Source: an uncultured Paenibacillaceae bacterium
GTDB lineage: Bacteria > Bacillota > Bacilli > Aneurinibacillales > Aneurinibacillaceae
DNA length: 23,797 nucleotides
Direction: 5' to 3'
Assembly (NCBI GenBank): GCA_946478845.1
Contig: CAMLDI010000039.1
Coordinates: 1 to 23,797 of the forward strand
A program made the position numbers and the translations under genes. The notes under the pieces were generated by a model that saw nothing but the letters and a program-made list of their open reading frames with translations, had not been told where the DNA came from and did not search any database. Positions 7,243 through 13,939 of this stretch are shown here, piece after piece (positions within the stretch are counted from its first letter, which is position 1; every line of letters starts with the position of its first letter).

Positions 7243-7272
7243 ATTAAATCATGTTTCATCTGGAAGTGTCAA
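7243..7272 (-). promoter_or_regulatory. SigA-type promoter for hemD-like gene
   Basis: On the minus strand there is a perfect TTGACA (7267-7272), 18 nt of spacer and TTTAAT (7243-7248). The start codon lies about 57 nt downstream of the -10. It is read from consensus only. Confidence 0.6.
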
Positions 7273-7344
7273 GAATAAATATATGTGAAAATAGCAGAGT
7301 TATGATTACATGTGGTATAAATTCCCACAATTTTTTTATGCTAT

Positions 7345-8046
7345 TCAAGGTAAATCAATTAACATGACAGATGCTTCTTTTTTAGCGTAGACTTGAATCT
7401 GGTGAAGATCAGTAATTCGTGCAGCATCCCTTTTTTTCAGTACTTGCTCCCCATTTACCTGAATCTCACCTTCCATTACAAAAAGGTAGATTCTACGGCC
7501 TTCTTTTTGTTTAAACTTCAGGGACTTTCCTTCCTCTATTTCGGAAAGATACAGGGTGAGATCCTGGTGAATGAATGCCATTTCAGGTTTCTGTTCCTGA
7601 GATACAATAGGCAACCAATTGTTTCTCATTTTTTGCAGGTCATAAGAAACTTGTTCGTAGGAAGGCGTTAACCCCAATTGATTTGGAAGAAACCAGATTT
7701 GAAGCAAGTTAGTTACCTCATCACTGGTTGGATTCCATTCAGAATGGCGCACTCCTGTTCCAGCGGTCATTCGCTGGATTTCCCCCTTTTTAATGATAGA
7801 GGTATTGCCCATACTATCTTTATGTTGCAATTGACCATTCAGGACAACGGACACAATTTCCATGTCCCGATGAGGGTGCATGCCAAATCCTGTTTCCCGG
7901 TCAATTAAATCATCATTAAAAACAACCAATGGTCCAAACTGTGTATTAGTAGGGTCGTAATAATCAGCAAAGGAAAAACTATGCCAGGTTTTTAACCAAC
8001 CATGGTCTGCTGATGCCCTGTTTTCTGCTGGATAGATTTTAATCAC
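7345..8046 (-). CDS. Pirin family protein (YhhW/quercetin 2,3-dioxygenase type cupin)
   Basis: Encodes 233 residues, the usual pirin length. The N-terminal cupin carries the metal ligands His57, His59, His101 and Glu103 (HPHRDMEI, then GVRHSEWN), the same positions as in Escherichia coli YhhW. A second, metal-free cupin follows (about 130-230). Family members bind Fe or another divalent metal and some open quercetin with dioxygen; a role in handling phenolic or quinone compounds is likely. The start is a GTG at 8046 with AGGGAAGTG upstream. It is a single-gene unit with a strong promoter (8102-8130), and a palindrome like the MhqR operator covers the transcription start (8084-8101). That supports induction by quinones or catechols. 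Confidence 0.9.
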   Translation of the reverse strand: MIKIYPAENRASADHGWLKTWHSFSFADYYDPTNTQFGPLVVFNDDLIDRETGFGMHPHRDMEIVSVVLNGQLQHKDSMGNTSIIKKGEIQRMTAGTGVRHSEWNPTSDEVTNLLQIWFLPNQLGLTPSYEQVSYDLQKMRNNWLPIVSQEQKPEMAFIHQDLTLYLSEIEEGKSLKFKQKEGRRIYLFVMEGEIQVNGEQVLKKRDAARITDLHQIQVYAKKEASVMLIDLP

Positions 8047-8083
8047 TGTGATTCACTTCCCTTTGATTTATATTGAAATAAAA

Positions 8084-8101
8084 TATCTTGAATTCGAGAT
8101 A
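8084..8101. promoter_or_regulatory. MhqR-like operator palindrome
   Basis: TATCTTGAATTCGAGATA is an 18-nt palindrome with one mismatched pair. It is close to the MhqR box of Bacillus subtilis as I recall it (tATCTcgaAtTCgAGATa), which controls catechol and quinone detoxification genes. It begins directly after the -10 hexamer, where a repressor would block transcription. No mhqR-type gene lies in the window. Confidence 0.65.
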
Positions 8102-8130
8102 ATTATATGAGGATATTAAATAATCGTCAA
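8102..8130 (-). promoter_or_regulatory. Strong SigA promoter for the pirin gene
   Basis: On the minus strand: TTGACG (8125-8130), a 17-nt spacer and TATAAT (8102-8107). The predicted start falls within the operator at 8084-8101. Confidence 0.75.
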
Positions 8131-8160
8131 TGGGTAAATGTGTTAAAAAAACTTCGTACA

Positions 8161-8199
8161 AAAAAATGGTTTTAGGGAACAACCCTAAAACCATTTTTT
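8161..8199 (-). terminator. Terminator after SfnC-like gene
   Basis: A perfect 17-bp stem, AAAAAATGGTTTTAGGG/CCCTAAAACCATTTTTT, closes the 5-nt loop AACAA. It lies 15 nt beyond the stop of the gene at 8215-9435. The A and T runs on both sides would allow termination from either direction. Confidence 0.88.
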
Positions 8200-8214
8200 A
8201 AAATTTTTCCTCTT

Positions 8215-9435
8215 TTATTCGCCACCTTTAATCCACAATTCTAATGGAAGACCTACCAGATCCTTTCCAACCCATTCCCTGGCAATATTATTAGAAGGTC
8301 CCATTGCAATACCTGCTCTGGCATCCCGAAAAAGCCTTTCAATGGTTCCCTTCTTATATCCATATCCTCCGCTGATATCCAGAGCATTTTTCGTGGCGCG
8401 GTTTGCCACTTCAGAAGCATGTACTTTATATTCTGTTAAAGACAAATTTAAAACGCCTTGCTCTTTTCCTTCATCCTGTAAGATATCCAATTGTTCTGCC
8501 AATTCCCTTTGCCACGGTTTGAGACTTTCAATCAATATTTTAGCCTCTGCTAATTGTTGCCGGATTACCTGATAATCACCTAAACGATGATTAAAATCCT
8601 GATGGATGGTCCTATTCGCATAATCGATAACCGAGTAAAGGGCATTCTGTGCTACACCTAACCAGGAAGAACCCAGACCAATTAAATAAATTGGAGATAC
8701 ACCATGGAGTAAAAGATCTTTACCCTGTCCCTCAAATCCAAGGAGATCTCTTTTGTGGACTTGAACATTATCATAAATAATCGGTCCACTATGATTCCCC
8801 CGTACACCTAATGCTTCCCAGGGTTTGGCATGAATCCCCGGGGATTTACCGTCCACAATGAAAAAACTAATGTCTGTGGCATCTTCAGCACCGGGACTCC
8901 GGGTTTGGAATACATAAAAATCCGCCTGCCCTGCACTAGTGGTGAAAGATTTCTCCGCATTTAAGTAGTAATAATCCCCTTCCTTTTTCGCTTCACTAAA
9001 GTTATACCACCAGTGGCCACCAGAAGCCTTCTCACTGGTAGAATATGTTCCAATCAATCCCTTATCAATGGGTTTAATCCAACGTTCAAATTGATCCTCA
9101 TTGCCATATAGGGTTATCGTTTGAATGGCACCTACATGCATCACATAAACAAGTGCCGTTGATGCACACGCCTTGCCAATTTCCTCAGCAGCTATTGCAA
9201 AAGCAACATGGTCTAATCCAAGTCCATTATATTTTTTGGGAACAAGAACATTACCCCAACCCTCACGAATTAATGCCTGCAAGTTTTCCCTTGGAAAGTC
9301 TCCTTCCTCATCAATTCGCTCTGCATTTGGCCGTATTACATCCTCTACAATTCTACGAATCTGGCTGCGAATATCCTCATAATAAGCTTTGGACTGTTTA
9401 TTAAAACGAATCGAATCAAGTGTATTTAATGACAC
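8215..9435 (-). CDS. Acyl-CoA-dehydrogenase-fold flavin monooxygenase, sulfur acquisition (SfnC/SfnB-like)
   Basis: Encodes 406 residues with the acyl-CoA dehydrogenase fold: helical N-terminal domain, beta domain around 130-240 (IGTYSTSEKASGGHWW) and C-terminal helices ending in SGGYGYKKGTIERLFRDARA. The usual catalytic Glu in the YEGTN motif is replaced: here the block reads MGPSN, with Gly379 at the Glu position. An ordinary dehydrogenase reaction is therefore unlikely. Monooxygenases of the DszC/SfnB/SfnC group share this fold and use reduced flavin and oxygen. It follows sfnG by 26 nt, so the two are likely cotranscribed and act on sulfones or related organosulfur compounds. The start is a GTG at 9435 with GAGGAGG upstream. 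The exact substrate is unknown. Confidence 0.8.
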   Translation of the reverse strand: MSLNTLDSIRFNKQSKAYYEDIRSQIRRIVEDVIRPNAERIDEEGDFPRENLQALIREGWGNVLVPKKYNGLGLDHVAFAIAAEEIGKACASTALVYVMHVGAIQTITLYGNEDQFERWIKPIDKGLIGTYSTSEKASGGHWWYNFSEAKKEGDYYYLNAEKSFTTSAGQADFYVFQTRSPGAEDATDISFFIVDGKSPGIHAKPWEALGVRGNHSGPIIYDNVQVHKRDLLGFEGQGKDLLLHGVSPIYLIGLGSSWLGVAQNALYSVIDYANRTIHQDFNHRLGDYQVIRQQLAEAKILIESLKPWQRELAEQLDILQDEGKEQGVLNLSLTEYKVHASEVANRATKNALDISGGYGYKKGTIERLFRDARAGIAMGPSNNIAREWVGKDLVGLPLELWIKGGE

Positions 9436-9461
9436 TTAAAAATTCCTCCTCGTTGATTTTA

Positions 9462-10544
9462 CTATTTTCCAACGCCAGCTGCTTCTTTCAATTGATTTTC
9501 TTTCTCTCGCACCAAAGGTATCACCTGATCGCCAAAAGCCTGTAAATCTTCTTCATAATTCAAAAAGCCAGTTAACACAATATTAACGCCAATTTTTTTC
9601 AACTCAATAATTTGATTAGCAACCTGTTCTGCTGTACCAATTAAACCTGTTCGGAAACCATCATTGTATTGGACAAGGTCTTCGAAAGAGGAATTTTCCC
9701 ACATTCCTTCTCCTTCAGGAGAGGCCTTCCCAGCAAATTTCACCTGGCTGCGGAATCCTTCTACTGCTTCATGATCCGCATGGGCAATAATACTTTTTAA
9801 TACACGGCGAGCTTCTTCTTCAGTTTCCCGAACAATTACAAATCCGTTAACACCAAATTGGAGTTCCCTTCCCTCAAGGGCAGCGAGTGCACTCACTTCC
9901 TCAATCTGCCTTTTCAATCCATCTAAGGAGTTTCCGTTCATAAAATACACATCAGAAACCCGGCCAGCCATTTCTTTAGCTGCTTTTGAATTCCCCCCTT
10001 GAAAGATCAAAGGGACCTTGACAGGTTTTGGTTGAAGGGGTGCTTCATTAATTCGATAAAAATCACCTTTAAAGGTGGTCTTCTCCTTAGTCCACAAATC
10101 CCGAATGACTTGAATAAATTCTTCAGAACGTCGGTATCTTTCATCATGGTCTAACCATGGCTCCCCATACCCATTAAATTCCTGCTTAAACCAACCGCTC
10201 ACAATATTTATGGCAGCTCGTCCATTACTAATGTGATCAATAGCAGAAATAATCTTAGCAATAACCCCAGGATGCCAAAATCCAGGCAGAACAGCAGAAA
10301 TAATTTTCAAACGTTCCGTAGAAGCCGCTAATGCAGAAGCAACAGCTGTAGCTTCTAATTGTTTCTCAGCACCATAACTAGCAAAAAAGCGGGTTTGCAC
10401 AAGAACATACTCAAAACCTACTTTTTCTGCGATTTGGGCATATCGCTTATTGGCTTCAAAAGACCAATCTGTTTTTTGCGGAATATTAGATATAACCAGA
10501 CCGCCACTTACATTCGGTGCCCAATAAGCAAATTGAAGACTCAT
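9462..10544 (-). CDS. sfnG: Dimethylsulfone monooxygenase (SfnG), FMNH2-dependent luciferase-like
   Basis: Encodes 360 residues, a bacterial-luciferase-like TIM barrel. It matches SfnG along its length: FAYWAPNVSGGLVISNI at the N-terminus, GRAAINIVSGWFKQEF, then GEPWLDHDERYRRSEEF, IFQGGNSKAAKEMAGRVSD, and FEDLVQYNDGFRTGLIGT near the C-terminus. SfnG uses FMNH2 and oxygen to convert dimethylsulfone to methanesulfinate, releasing sulfur carbon units for growth when sulfate is scarce. The start is the ATG at 10544 with AGGAGG 8 nt upstream. It leads a two-gene operon with the acyl-CoA-dehydrogenase-fold protein at 8215-9435. No NADH:FMN reductase (SfnF) and no methanesulfonate enzyme is encoded here. 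Its leader contains a candidate attenuator (10623-10680). Confidence 0.92.
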   Translation of the reverse strand: MSLQFAYWAPNVSGGLVISNIPQKTDWSFEANKRYAQIAEKVGFEYVLVQTRFFASYGAEKQLEATAVASALAASTERLKIISAVLPGFWHPGVIAKIISAIDHISNGRAAINIVSGWFKQEFNGYGEPWLDHDERYRRSEEFIQVIRDLWTKEKTTFKGDFYRINEAPLQPKPVKVPLIFQGGNSKAAKEMAGRVSDVYFMNGNSLDGLKRQIEEVSALAALEGRELQFGVNGFVIVRETEEEARRVLKSIIAHADHEAVEGFRSQVKFAGKASPEGEGMWENSSFEDLVQYNDGFRTGLIGTAEQVANQIIELKKIGVNIVLTGFLNYEEDLQAFGDQVIPLVREKENQLKEAAGVGK

Positions 10545-10622
10545 GGAAAAAACCTCCTCTTTTTGATTATGGGATACTTAAAATTAAGAAATTTCTTCTG
10601 TAGGCAAACCCTCCCCTCAAAG

Positions 10623-10670
10623 AAAAAAGACTCCCATCTTCCATAAGGAAAGAAAGGAGCCTCTAGTCTT
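10623..10670 (-). terminator. Attenuator-type terminator in sfnG leader
   Basis: On the minus strand a bulged hairpin (CTCC/GGAG and TTTCC/GGAAG stems around a TTAT loop, closed by AAGA/TCTT) ends in TTTTTT. It lies about 80 nt upstream of the sfnG start, inside the transcript leader. Its 5' part overlaps the 3' half of the small hairpin at 10657-10679, so the two cannot form together. Confidence 0.5.
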
Positions 10671-10679
10671 CTAGTCGGC
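10657..10679 (-). ncRNA. Candidate antiterminator hairpin, sfnG leader copy
   Basis: The minus-strand RNA folds as GCC/GGC (extendable to AGCC/GGCT), an asymmetric internal loop of GA against A, then CTAG/CTAG closing the tetraloop AAGA, followed by TC. The same layout with covarying bases occurs in the opposite leader at 10797-10819. It is mutually exclusive with the terminator downstream. Confidence 0.5.
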
Positions 10680-10700
10680 TGAATAGATATAAGGTTTTTC

Positions 10701-10764
10701 TTGACCATAGGCTATTATAATTAAACCCATGTGTCAAGTATGATTTTTATAGTTGACACATAGG
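10701..10764. repeat. Three copies of a TTGAC(A)CATRGG motif, two as inverted repeat
   Basis: TTGACCATAGG (10701-10711, plus), CCCATGTGTCAA (10726-10737, i.e. the motif on minus) and TTGACACATAGG (10753-10764, plus). The last two form a 12-nt inverted repeat with one mismatch and a 15-nt spacer. They lie between the two divergent leaders and are likely regulator sites overlapping the promoters. Confidence 0.5.
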
Positions 10765-10796
10765 TATTGTAAATAATACACTTACATCAAAATTGT

Positions 10797-10819
10797 GCTG
10801 ACCGGTCAACCGGAGGCTC
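10797..10819 (+). ncRNA. Candidate antiterminator hairpin, DszC-like leader copy
   Basis: The plus-strand RNA folds as GCT/GGC (third pair a wobble), internal loop GA against A, then CCGG/CCGG closing the tetraloop TCAA, followed by TC. Compared with the copy at 10657-10679, two inner base pairs have changed on both sides (U-A to C-G and A-U to G-C) and pairing is kept. Confidence 0.5.
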
Positions 10820-10875
10820 TCAATCAAATAGGCATGAATAAAAACATGCCCATTTGTTTGGGGGCCTTATTTTTA
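10814..10875 (+). terminator. Attenuator-type terminator in DszC-like gene leader
   Basis: The outer stem AGGCTCTC/GGGGGCCT (10814-10821 with 10860-10867, two G-T pairs) encloses the inner stem CAAATAGGCATG/CATGCCCATTTG (10825-10836 with 10845-10856, one mismatch), with loop AATAAAAA. TTTTT follows at 10870-10874. It lies 30 nt upstream of the start codon of the gene it would silence. Its 5' arm overlaps the hairpin at 10797-10819 by six nt. Confidence 0.65.
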
Positions 10876-10904
10876 TTAAGAAAAAGAAAGGAGCTTTATT
10901 AATA

Positions 10905-12071
10905 ATGGCCATTACCTATGAGAATGTTGTAGTTCATAACTTGCTAAAGGAATTTGCCAGTACAGCAGCAGAAAGAGACTTTATCGGAGGGACAGCAAAG
11001 CATGAAAGAGATCTATTGCGAAAAAGTGGACTTTTAAAGCTACTCATTCCAAAAGAATTCGGAGGTCATGGGGAAAATTGGATTACCATTCTTTCTATAG
11101 TGCGTCAAATGGCACAGGTAGATGGCTCCCTGGCTCATCTATTTGGTTATCATCACCTTTGTCTTGCATCTACTTCTTTATTTGGAACGACAAAACAAAG
11201 AAACTATTATTATCAGGAAACAGGAAAAGAGCCACTATTTTGGGGTAACGCTTTTAATCCCCTAGACCAAAATCTCCTTATAGAGACAAAAGGGTCCCAC
11301 AACGTTTTAAATGGTCATAAGACTTTTTGCTCAGGTGCCAAGGACTCGGACCGTCTATTAATCTCTGCTTTCTGCAAAGATAAGAAAAAACCTGTTTATC
11401 TTGTGATTCCAACCAGTAGAGATGGAGTCCTGATTCATGATGATTGGGATAATATAGGACAGCGTCAAACTGATAGTGGGTCCGTTACTTTTCAACAGGT
11501 TAACGTATGTCAGGAAGAAATTTTACACTTCCATGAACAGGACTCTTCTCCTTTTTCAAGCATTCGTCCCCTTATTGCTCAAACCCTTTTAACTCATGTT
11601 TTGCTAGGGATAGCTGAAGGTGCTTTTGAACAAGCAAAGGAATATACAAAGACCATAACCCGCCCCTGGATTTCTTCTCATGTAAATCATGCCTTTGAAG
11701 ATCCCTACATTCTTCACCATTATGGGAATTTAGCCATAAAACTGAAGGCAGCTAGTGCATTAAGTGAAAAAACAGCCCTCGCTGTTCACCATGCATGGGA
11801 AAAAGAGCGAAATCTTACATTTGAACAACGAGGTCAGTACAGTGTCGACATCGCTATAGCAAAATCTTATGTAACAGAAGCTAGCCTGGAAATAACAAGT
11901 AGCATTTTTAAAGGAATGGGGGCTAGATCCACTGCAACTAAACATGGTTTTGATCGATTCTGGCGAAATGTTCGCACCCACACCCTCCATGATCCTATAG
12001 ATTACAAAATACGAGATATTGGCCATTGGGCGTTAAATAATCAATTTCCTGAACTTACCCCTTACTCATGA
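10905..12071 (+). CDS. DszC/SfnB-like flavin-dependent monooxygenase (acyl-CoA dehydrogenase fold)
   Basis: Encodes 388 residues. The ATG at 10905 is chosen because of AAGGAG upstream; a TTG at 10854 in the same frame lies inside the leader terminator and is rejected. The fold is that of acyl-CoA dehydrogenases, but the protein resembles dibenzothiophene monooxygenase DszC and sulfur-acquisition oxidoreductases: VDGSLAHLFGYHHL, then FWGNAFNPLD, KTFCSGAKDSD, and FWRNVRTHTLHDPIDYK near the end. His362 in THTLHDP lies where DszC has its essential C-terminal His. There is no YEGTN catalytic Glu. It would use FMNH2 and oxygen to oxidise an organosulfur substrate. It is divergent from sfnG and shares its leader hairpin. 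Confidence 0.82.
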   Translation: MAITYENVVVHNLLKEFASTAAERDFIGGTAKHERDLLRKSGLLKLLIPKEFGGHGENWITILSIVRQMAQVDGSLAHLFGYHHLCLASTSLFGTTKQRNYYYQETGKEPLFWGNAFNPLDQNLLIETKGSHNVLNGHKTFCSGAKDSDRLLISAFCKDKKKPVYLVIPTSRDGVLIHDDWDNIGQRQTDSGSVTFQQVNVCQEEILHFHEQDSSPFSSIRPLIAQTLLTHVLLGIAEGAFEQAKEYTKTITRPWISSHVNHAFEDPYILHHYGNLAIKLKAASALSEKTALAVHHAWEKERNLTFEQRGQYSVDIAIAKSYVTEASLEITSSIFKGMGARSTATKHGFDRFWRNVRTHTLHDPIDYKIRDIGHWALNNQFPELTPYS

Positions 12072-12115
12072 TAAAGTTCTTCTTCATTTGATACCCTTCT
12101 TGTTCAATCAGTATG

Positions 12116-12130
12116 ATAGGATAGTCCTAT
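12116..12130. promoter_or_regulatory. Perfect dyad upstream of EamA gene
   Basis: ATAGGA-TAG-TCCTAT is a perfect 6-bp inverted repeat 33 nt before the start. It may be an operator, but its regulator is unknown. Confidence 0.3.
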
Positions 12131-12163
12131 GAACAGGTTTCTCTAATGAAGGAGATATTAAAG

Positions 12164-13045
12164 ATGATCATCGTTTGGCAGATTGCCTTTATTACACTAA
12201 TTTGGGGTTATACATGGGTCGTGATGAAAATCGGGCTGGACTTTTTTCCTCCCTTTTTGTTTTCTACACTCCGTTTAATGATTGGCGGCTTTCTTCTCCT
12301 ACTGGTTCTTAAATTTTTCAAAGTTTCCTGGAAACCGGAGAAAAAAGATCTGAAGCCTTTGTTTATTATGGGACTTCTGATGTCTACAGGTTACTTTGGT
12401 TTGCTTACTTTTGGAATGCAATTTGTCAGTTCCGGGGAAACAGCAATACTGGTTTATCTCATGCCTATTCTCGTTAGCTTACTGGCCCATTATTTATTAG
12501 GGGAAAGGTTGACTCTTCTGAAAGGTATTGGGCTTATTAGCGGTTTTATTGGCCTTCTTTTTGTTATAGGTCCCCAGGCTTTTTCCTTTAAAAACAGCGA
12601 AACCCTCCTGGGACAACTTCTTATTTTGCTATCTGCTGTGGTATGGGCATTCGCCAATATCTATAGCAAAAAACAATTTGGAAATTACAACAAAGAGAAA
12701 ATGACCGCATGGCAAATGATGATGGGGTCCTCTCTTTTATTCGTCCTTTCTCTGTTTACGGAAGATTTTTCAACTGTGCAATGGAATGGATTAGCCATTG
12801 CAACGATTCTGTTTACGGGAATTCTATCTTCAGCCGTTGCATTTGCCATATGGTTCAGGGTCTTGGATAAAATTGAAGTATCAACAGCCTCGATGGCCCT
12901 CATGTTAGTCCCCTTTTTCGGGCTGATTTTTGGTTGGTTACAACTGGGGGAAACATTAAACCTTTATCAACTCATTGGTTCTACTTTAATTTTTCTTGGA
13001 ATTTTTCTGGTTTCCTTTCAAAATTACGCTAATACCCAAACTTAG
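12164..13045 (+). CDS. EamA-family (drug/metabolite) transporter
   Basis: Encodes 293 residues with ten predicted membrane helices arranged as two EamA repeats (about 1-130 and 145-290). Family patterns include IWGYTWVVMKIGL and SALRL-type STLRLMIGGFLL at the start, the SSGETAILVYLMPILV segment closing the first repeat, and SAVVWAFANIYSKK opening the second. Start: AAGGAG followed by nine nt places translation at the ATG at 12164; an in-frame ATG at 12146 would lie within that ribosome binding site. It is probably an exporter of a small metabolite. Its position beside the sulfur genes may indicate a sulfur or amino-acid compound, but nothing in the sequence fixes the substrate. Confidence 0.85.
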   Translation: MIIVWQIAFITLIWGYTWVVMKIGLDFFPPFLFSTLRLMIGGFLLLLVLKFFKVSWKPEKKDLKPLFIMGLLMSTGYFGLLTFGMQFVSSGETAILVYLMPILVSLLAHYLLGERLTLLKGIGLISGFIGLLFVIGPQAFSFKNSETLLGQLLILLSAVVWAFANIYSKKQFGNYNKEKMTAWQMMMGSSLLFVLSLFTEDFSTVQWNGLAIATILFTGILSSAVAFAIWFRVLDKIEVSTASMALMLVPFFGLIFGWLQLGETLNLYQLIGSTLIFLGIFLVSFQNYANTQT

Positions 13046-13194
13046 TATATACGTCAATAAACCAGGTACAGAATTTTGTAATATAACAGATGTATTAAAT
13101 TTTGCATTATTATAATACACATGAAATCAGTAGTATTTTAAAGCATTTAAAAGATAATCCCCCTTTTATAAGCAAATTTCGACATATTCAAGGT

Positions 13195-13224
13195 TTGTCT
13201 TTTGTTTGACTGTGTATTTATAAT
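13195..13224 (+). promoter_or_regulatory. Candidate promoter for hotdog thioesterase
   Basis: TTGTCT (13195-13200), an 18-nt spacer and a perfect TATAAT (13219-13224). The ribosome binding site follows about 33 nt downstream. The rest of the gap 13046-13270 shows no gene or hairpin. Confidence 0.45.
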
Positions 13225-13270
13225 TATCGAAACAAATTCAAAAATCAGTCACAAAAGGAGTCTTGACATC

Positions 13271-13822
13271 ATGTTAGCCAAACCCGCACGATTATCCCGG
13301 GCTGTAAAAGCCAATATGGTTTTGCCCCCGGATACGCAACACCATCACACCTTATTCGGAGGCCGCTTAATGCAATTGATTGACGAAGTTGCTGTTCTTT
13401 CAGCAACAAGGCATGCAAGAAAGCCCTGTGTCACAGCGTCTACGGATTCGGTAGATTTTCTTTCGCCCGTGCGCGTTGGAGACTCCATTTGCTTAGTCGC
13501 TTTCGTAACCTGGACCAGCCATACATCCATGGAAGTTTTCATTAAAGCTACTGCGGAAAACTTAATGTCCGGTGAACGCCGCATTGCCGCTCTCTCCTTT
13601 CAAACCCTAGTTGCCGTCGATGAAAATGGAAAACCCGTTCTTGTTCCAAAAGTAATCCCGGAAACGGAAGAAGAGAAATATCTGTTTACCACCGCTCCCT
13701 ACAGGGCAAAATCACGAAAAATTCACCGAAAACAAAGCAAATTATTGCAGGAAACCTTAACACGCATTAATCCTACCCATGTAGAATTGGATTACCAGCT
13801 AAAAGGAATTGCTCAAGCGTAA
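13271..13822 (+). CDS. Acyl-CoA thioesterase, hotdog fold (YkhA/BFIT-like)
   Basis: Encodes 183 residues. The ATG at 13271 has AAAAGGAG ten nt upstream; in-frame codons further upstream (to 13202) lack a binding site and do not look like the family. One hotdog domain spans about 12-130. The family signature is seen in HHHTLFGGRLMQLIDEVAVL, with Asp38 in the central helix as likely active-site residue, followed by TASTDSVDFLSPVRVGD. The last 40 residues form a basic tail. It hydrolyses acyl-CoA to fatty acid and CoA in the cytosol, and is a single-gene unit with its own terminator. The preferred chain length cannot be read. Confidence 0.88.
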   Translation: MLAKPARLSRAVKANMVLPPDTQHHHTLFGGRLMQLIDEVAVLSATRHARKPCVTASTDSVDFLSPVRVGDSICLVAFVTWTSHTSMEVFIKATAENLMSGERRIAALSFQTLVAVDENGKPVLVPKVIPETEEEKYLFTTAPYRAKSRKIHRKQSKLLQETLTRINPTHVELDYQLKGIAQA

Positions 13823-13843
13823 GATAAAACGCTTTTTATATCA

Positions 13844-13874
13844 AAGGACAGGATCAATGATCTTGTCCTTTTTT
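13844..13874 (+). terminator. Terminator after thioesterase
   Basis: AAGGACAGGATC/GATCTTGTCCTT forms a 12-bp stem with one G-T pair and a 3-nt loop, followed by TTTTC. Confidence 0.9.
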
Positions 13875-13939
13875 CTTATTAATCTGAAGGATAACTCCTG
13901 TCAACTGGCTCATACTAAAAAGAAAAAAGGTGTGGCCAT

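Larger units (their letters stand above)
10545..10904. promoter_or_regulatory. Divergent regulatory region between sfnG and DszC-like gene
   Basis: This 360-nt gap drives genes in both directions. From left to right it holds the sfnG leader with a terminator and overlapping hairpin (10623-10680), three copies of a TTGACACATRGG-like motif (10701-10764), and the plus-strand leader with a second copy of the hairpin (10797-10819) and a terminator (10814-10875). Candidate -10 elements are TATAAT on the minus strand (10714-10719) and TAATAC on the plus strand (10774-10779). No standard -35 sits at 17 nt from either, which suggests activator dependence. Confidence 0.6.

Noticed and set aside
7311..7335. 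Terminator of the pirin gene
   Set aside because: TGTGG/CCACA is only 5 bp with a 9-nt loop, and on the pirin strand no T-run follows; the T-run is on the other strand.
10854..10904. TTG start at 10854 for the DszC-like protein
   Set aside because: It lies inside the 3' arm of the leader terminator and has no ribosome binding site; the ATG at 10905 has AAGGAG.
10797..10905. Known riboswitch or T-box in the DszC-like leader (and the matching sfnG leader)
   Set aside because: No S-box core, no T-box TGG-ACC sequence, and the space between likely transcription start and terminator is too short for those classes.
13880..13920. Third copy of the sulfur-leader hairpin before sqr
   Set aside because: CTGTCAACTGGCTC resembles part of the plus-strand copy, but the GA/A internal loop and the stems do not form and no terminator follows.
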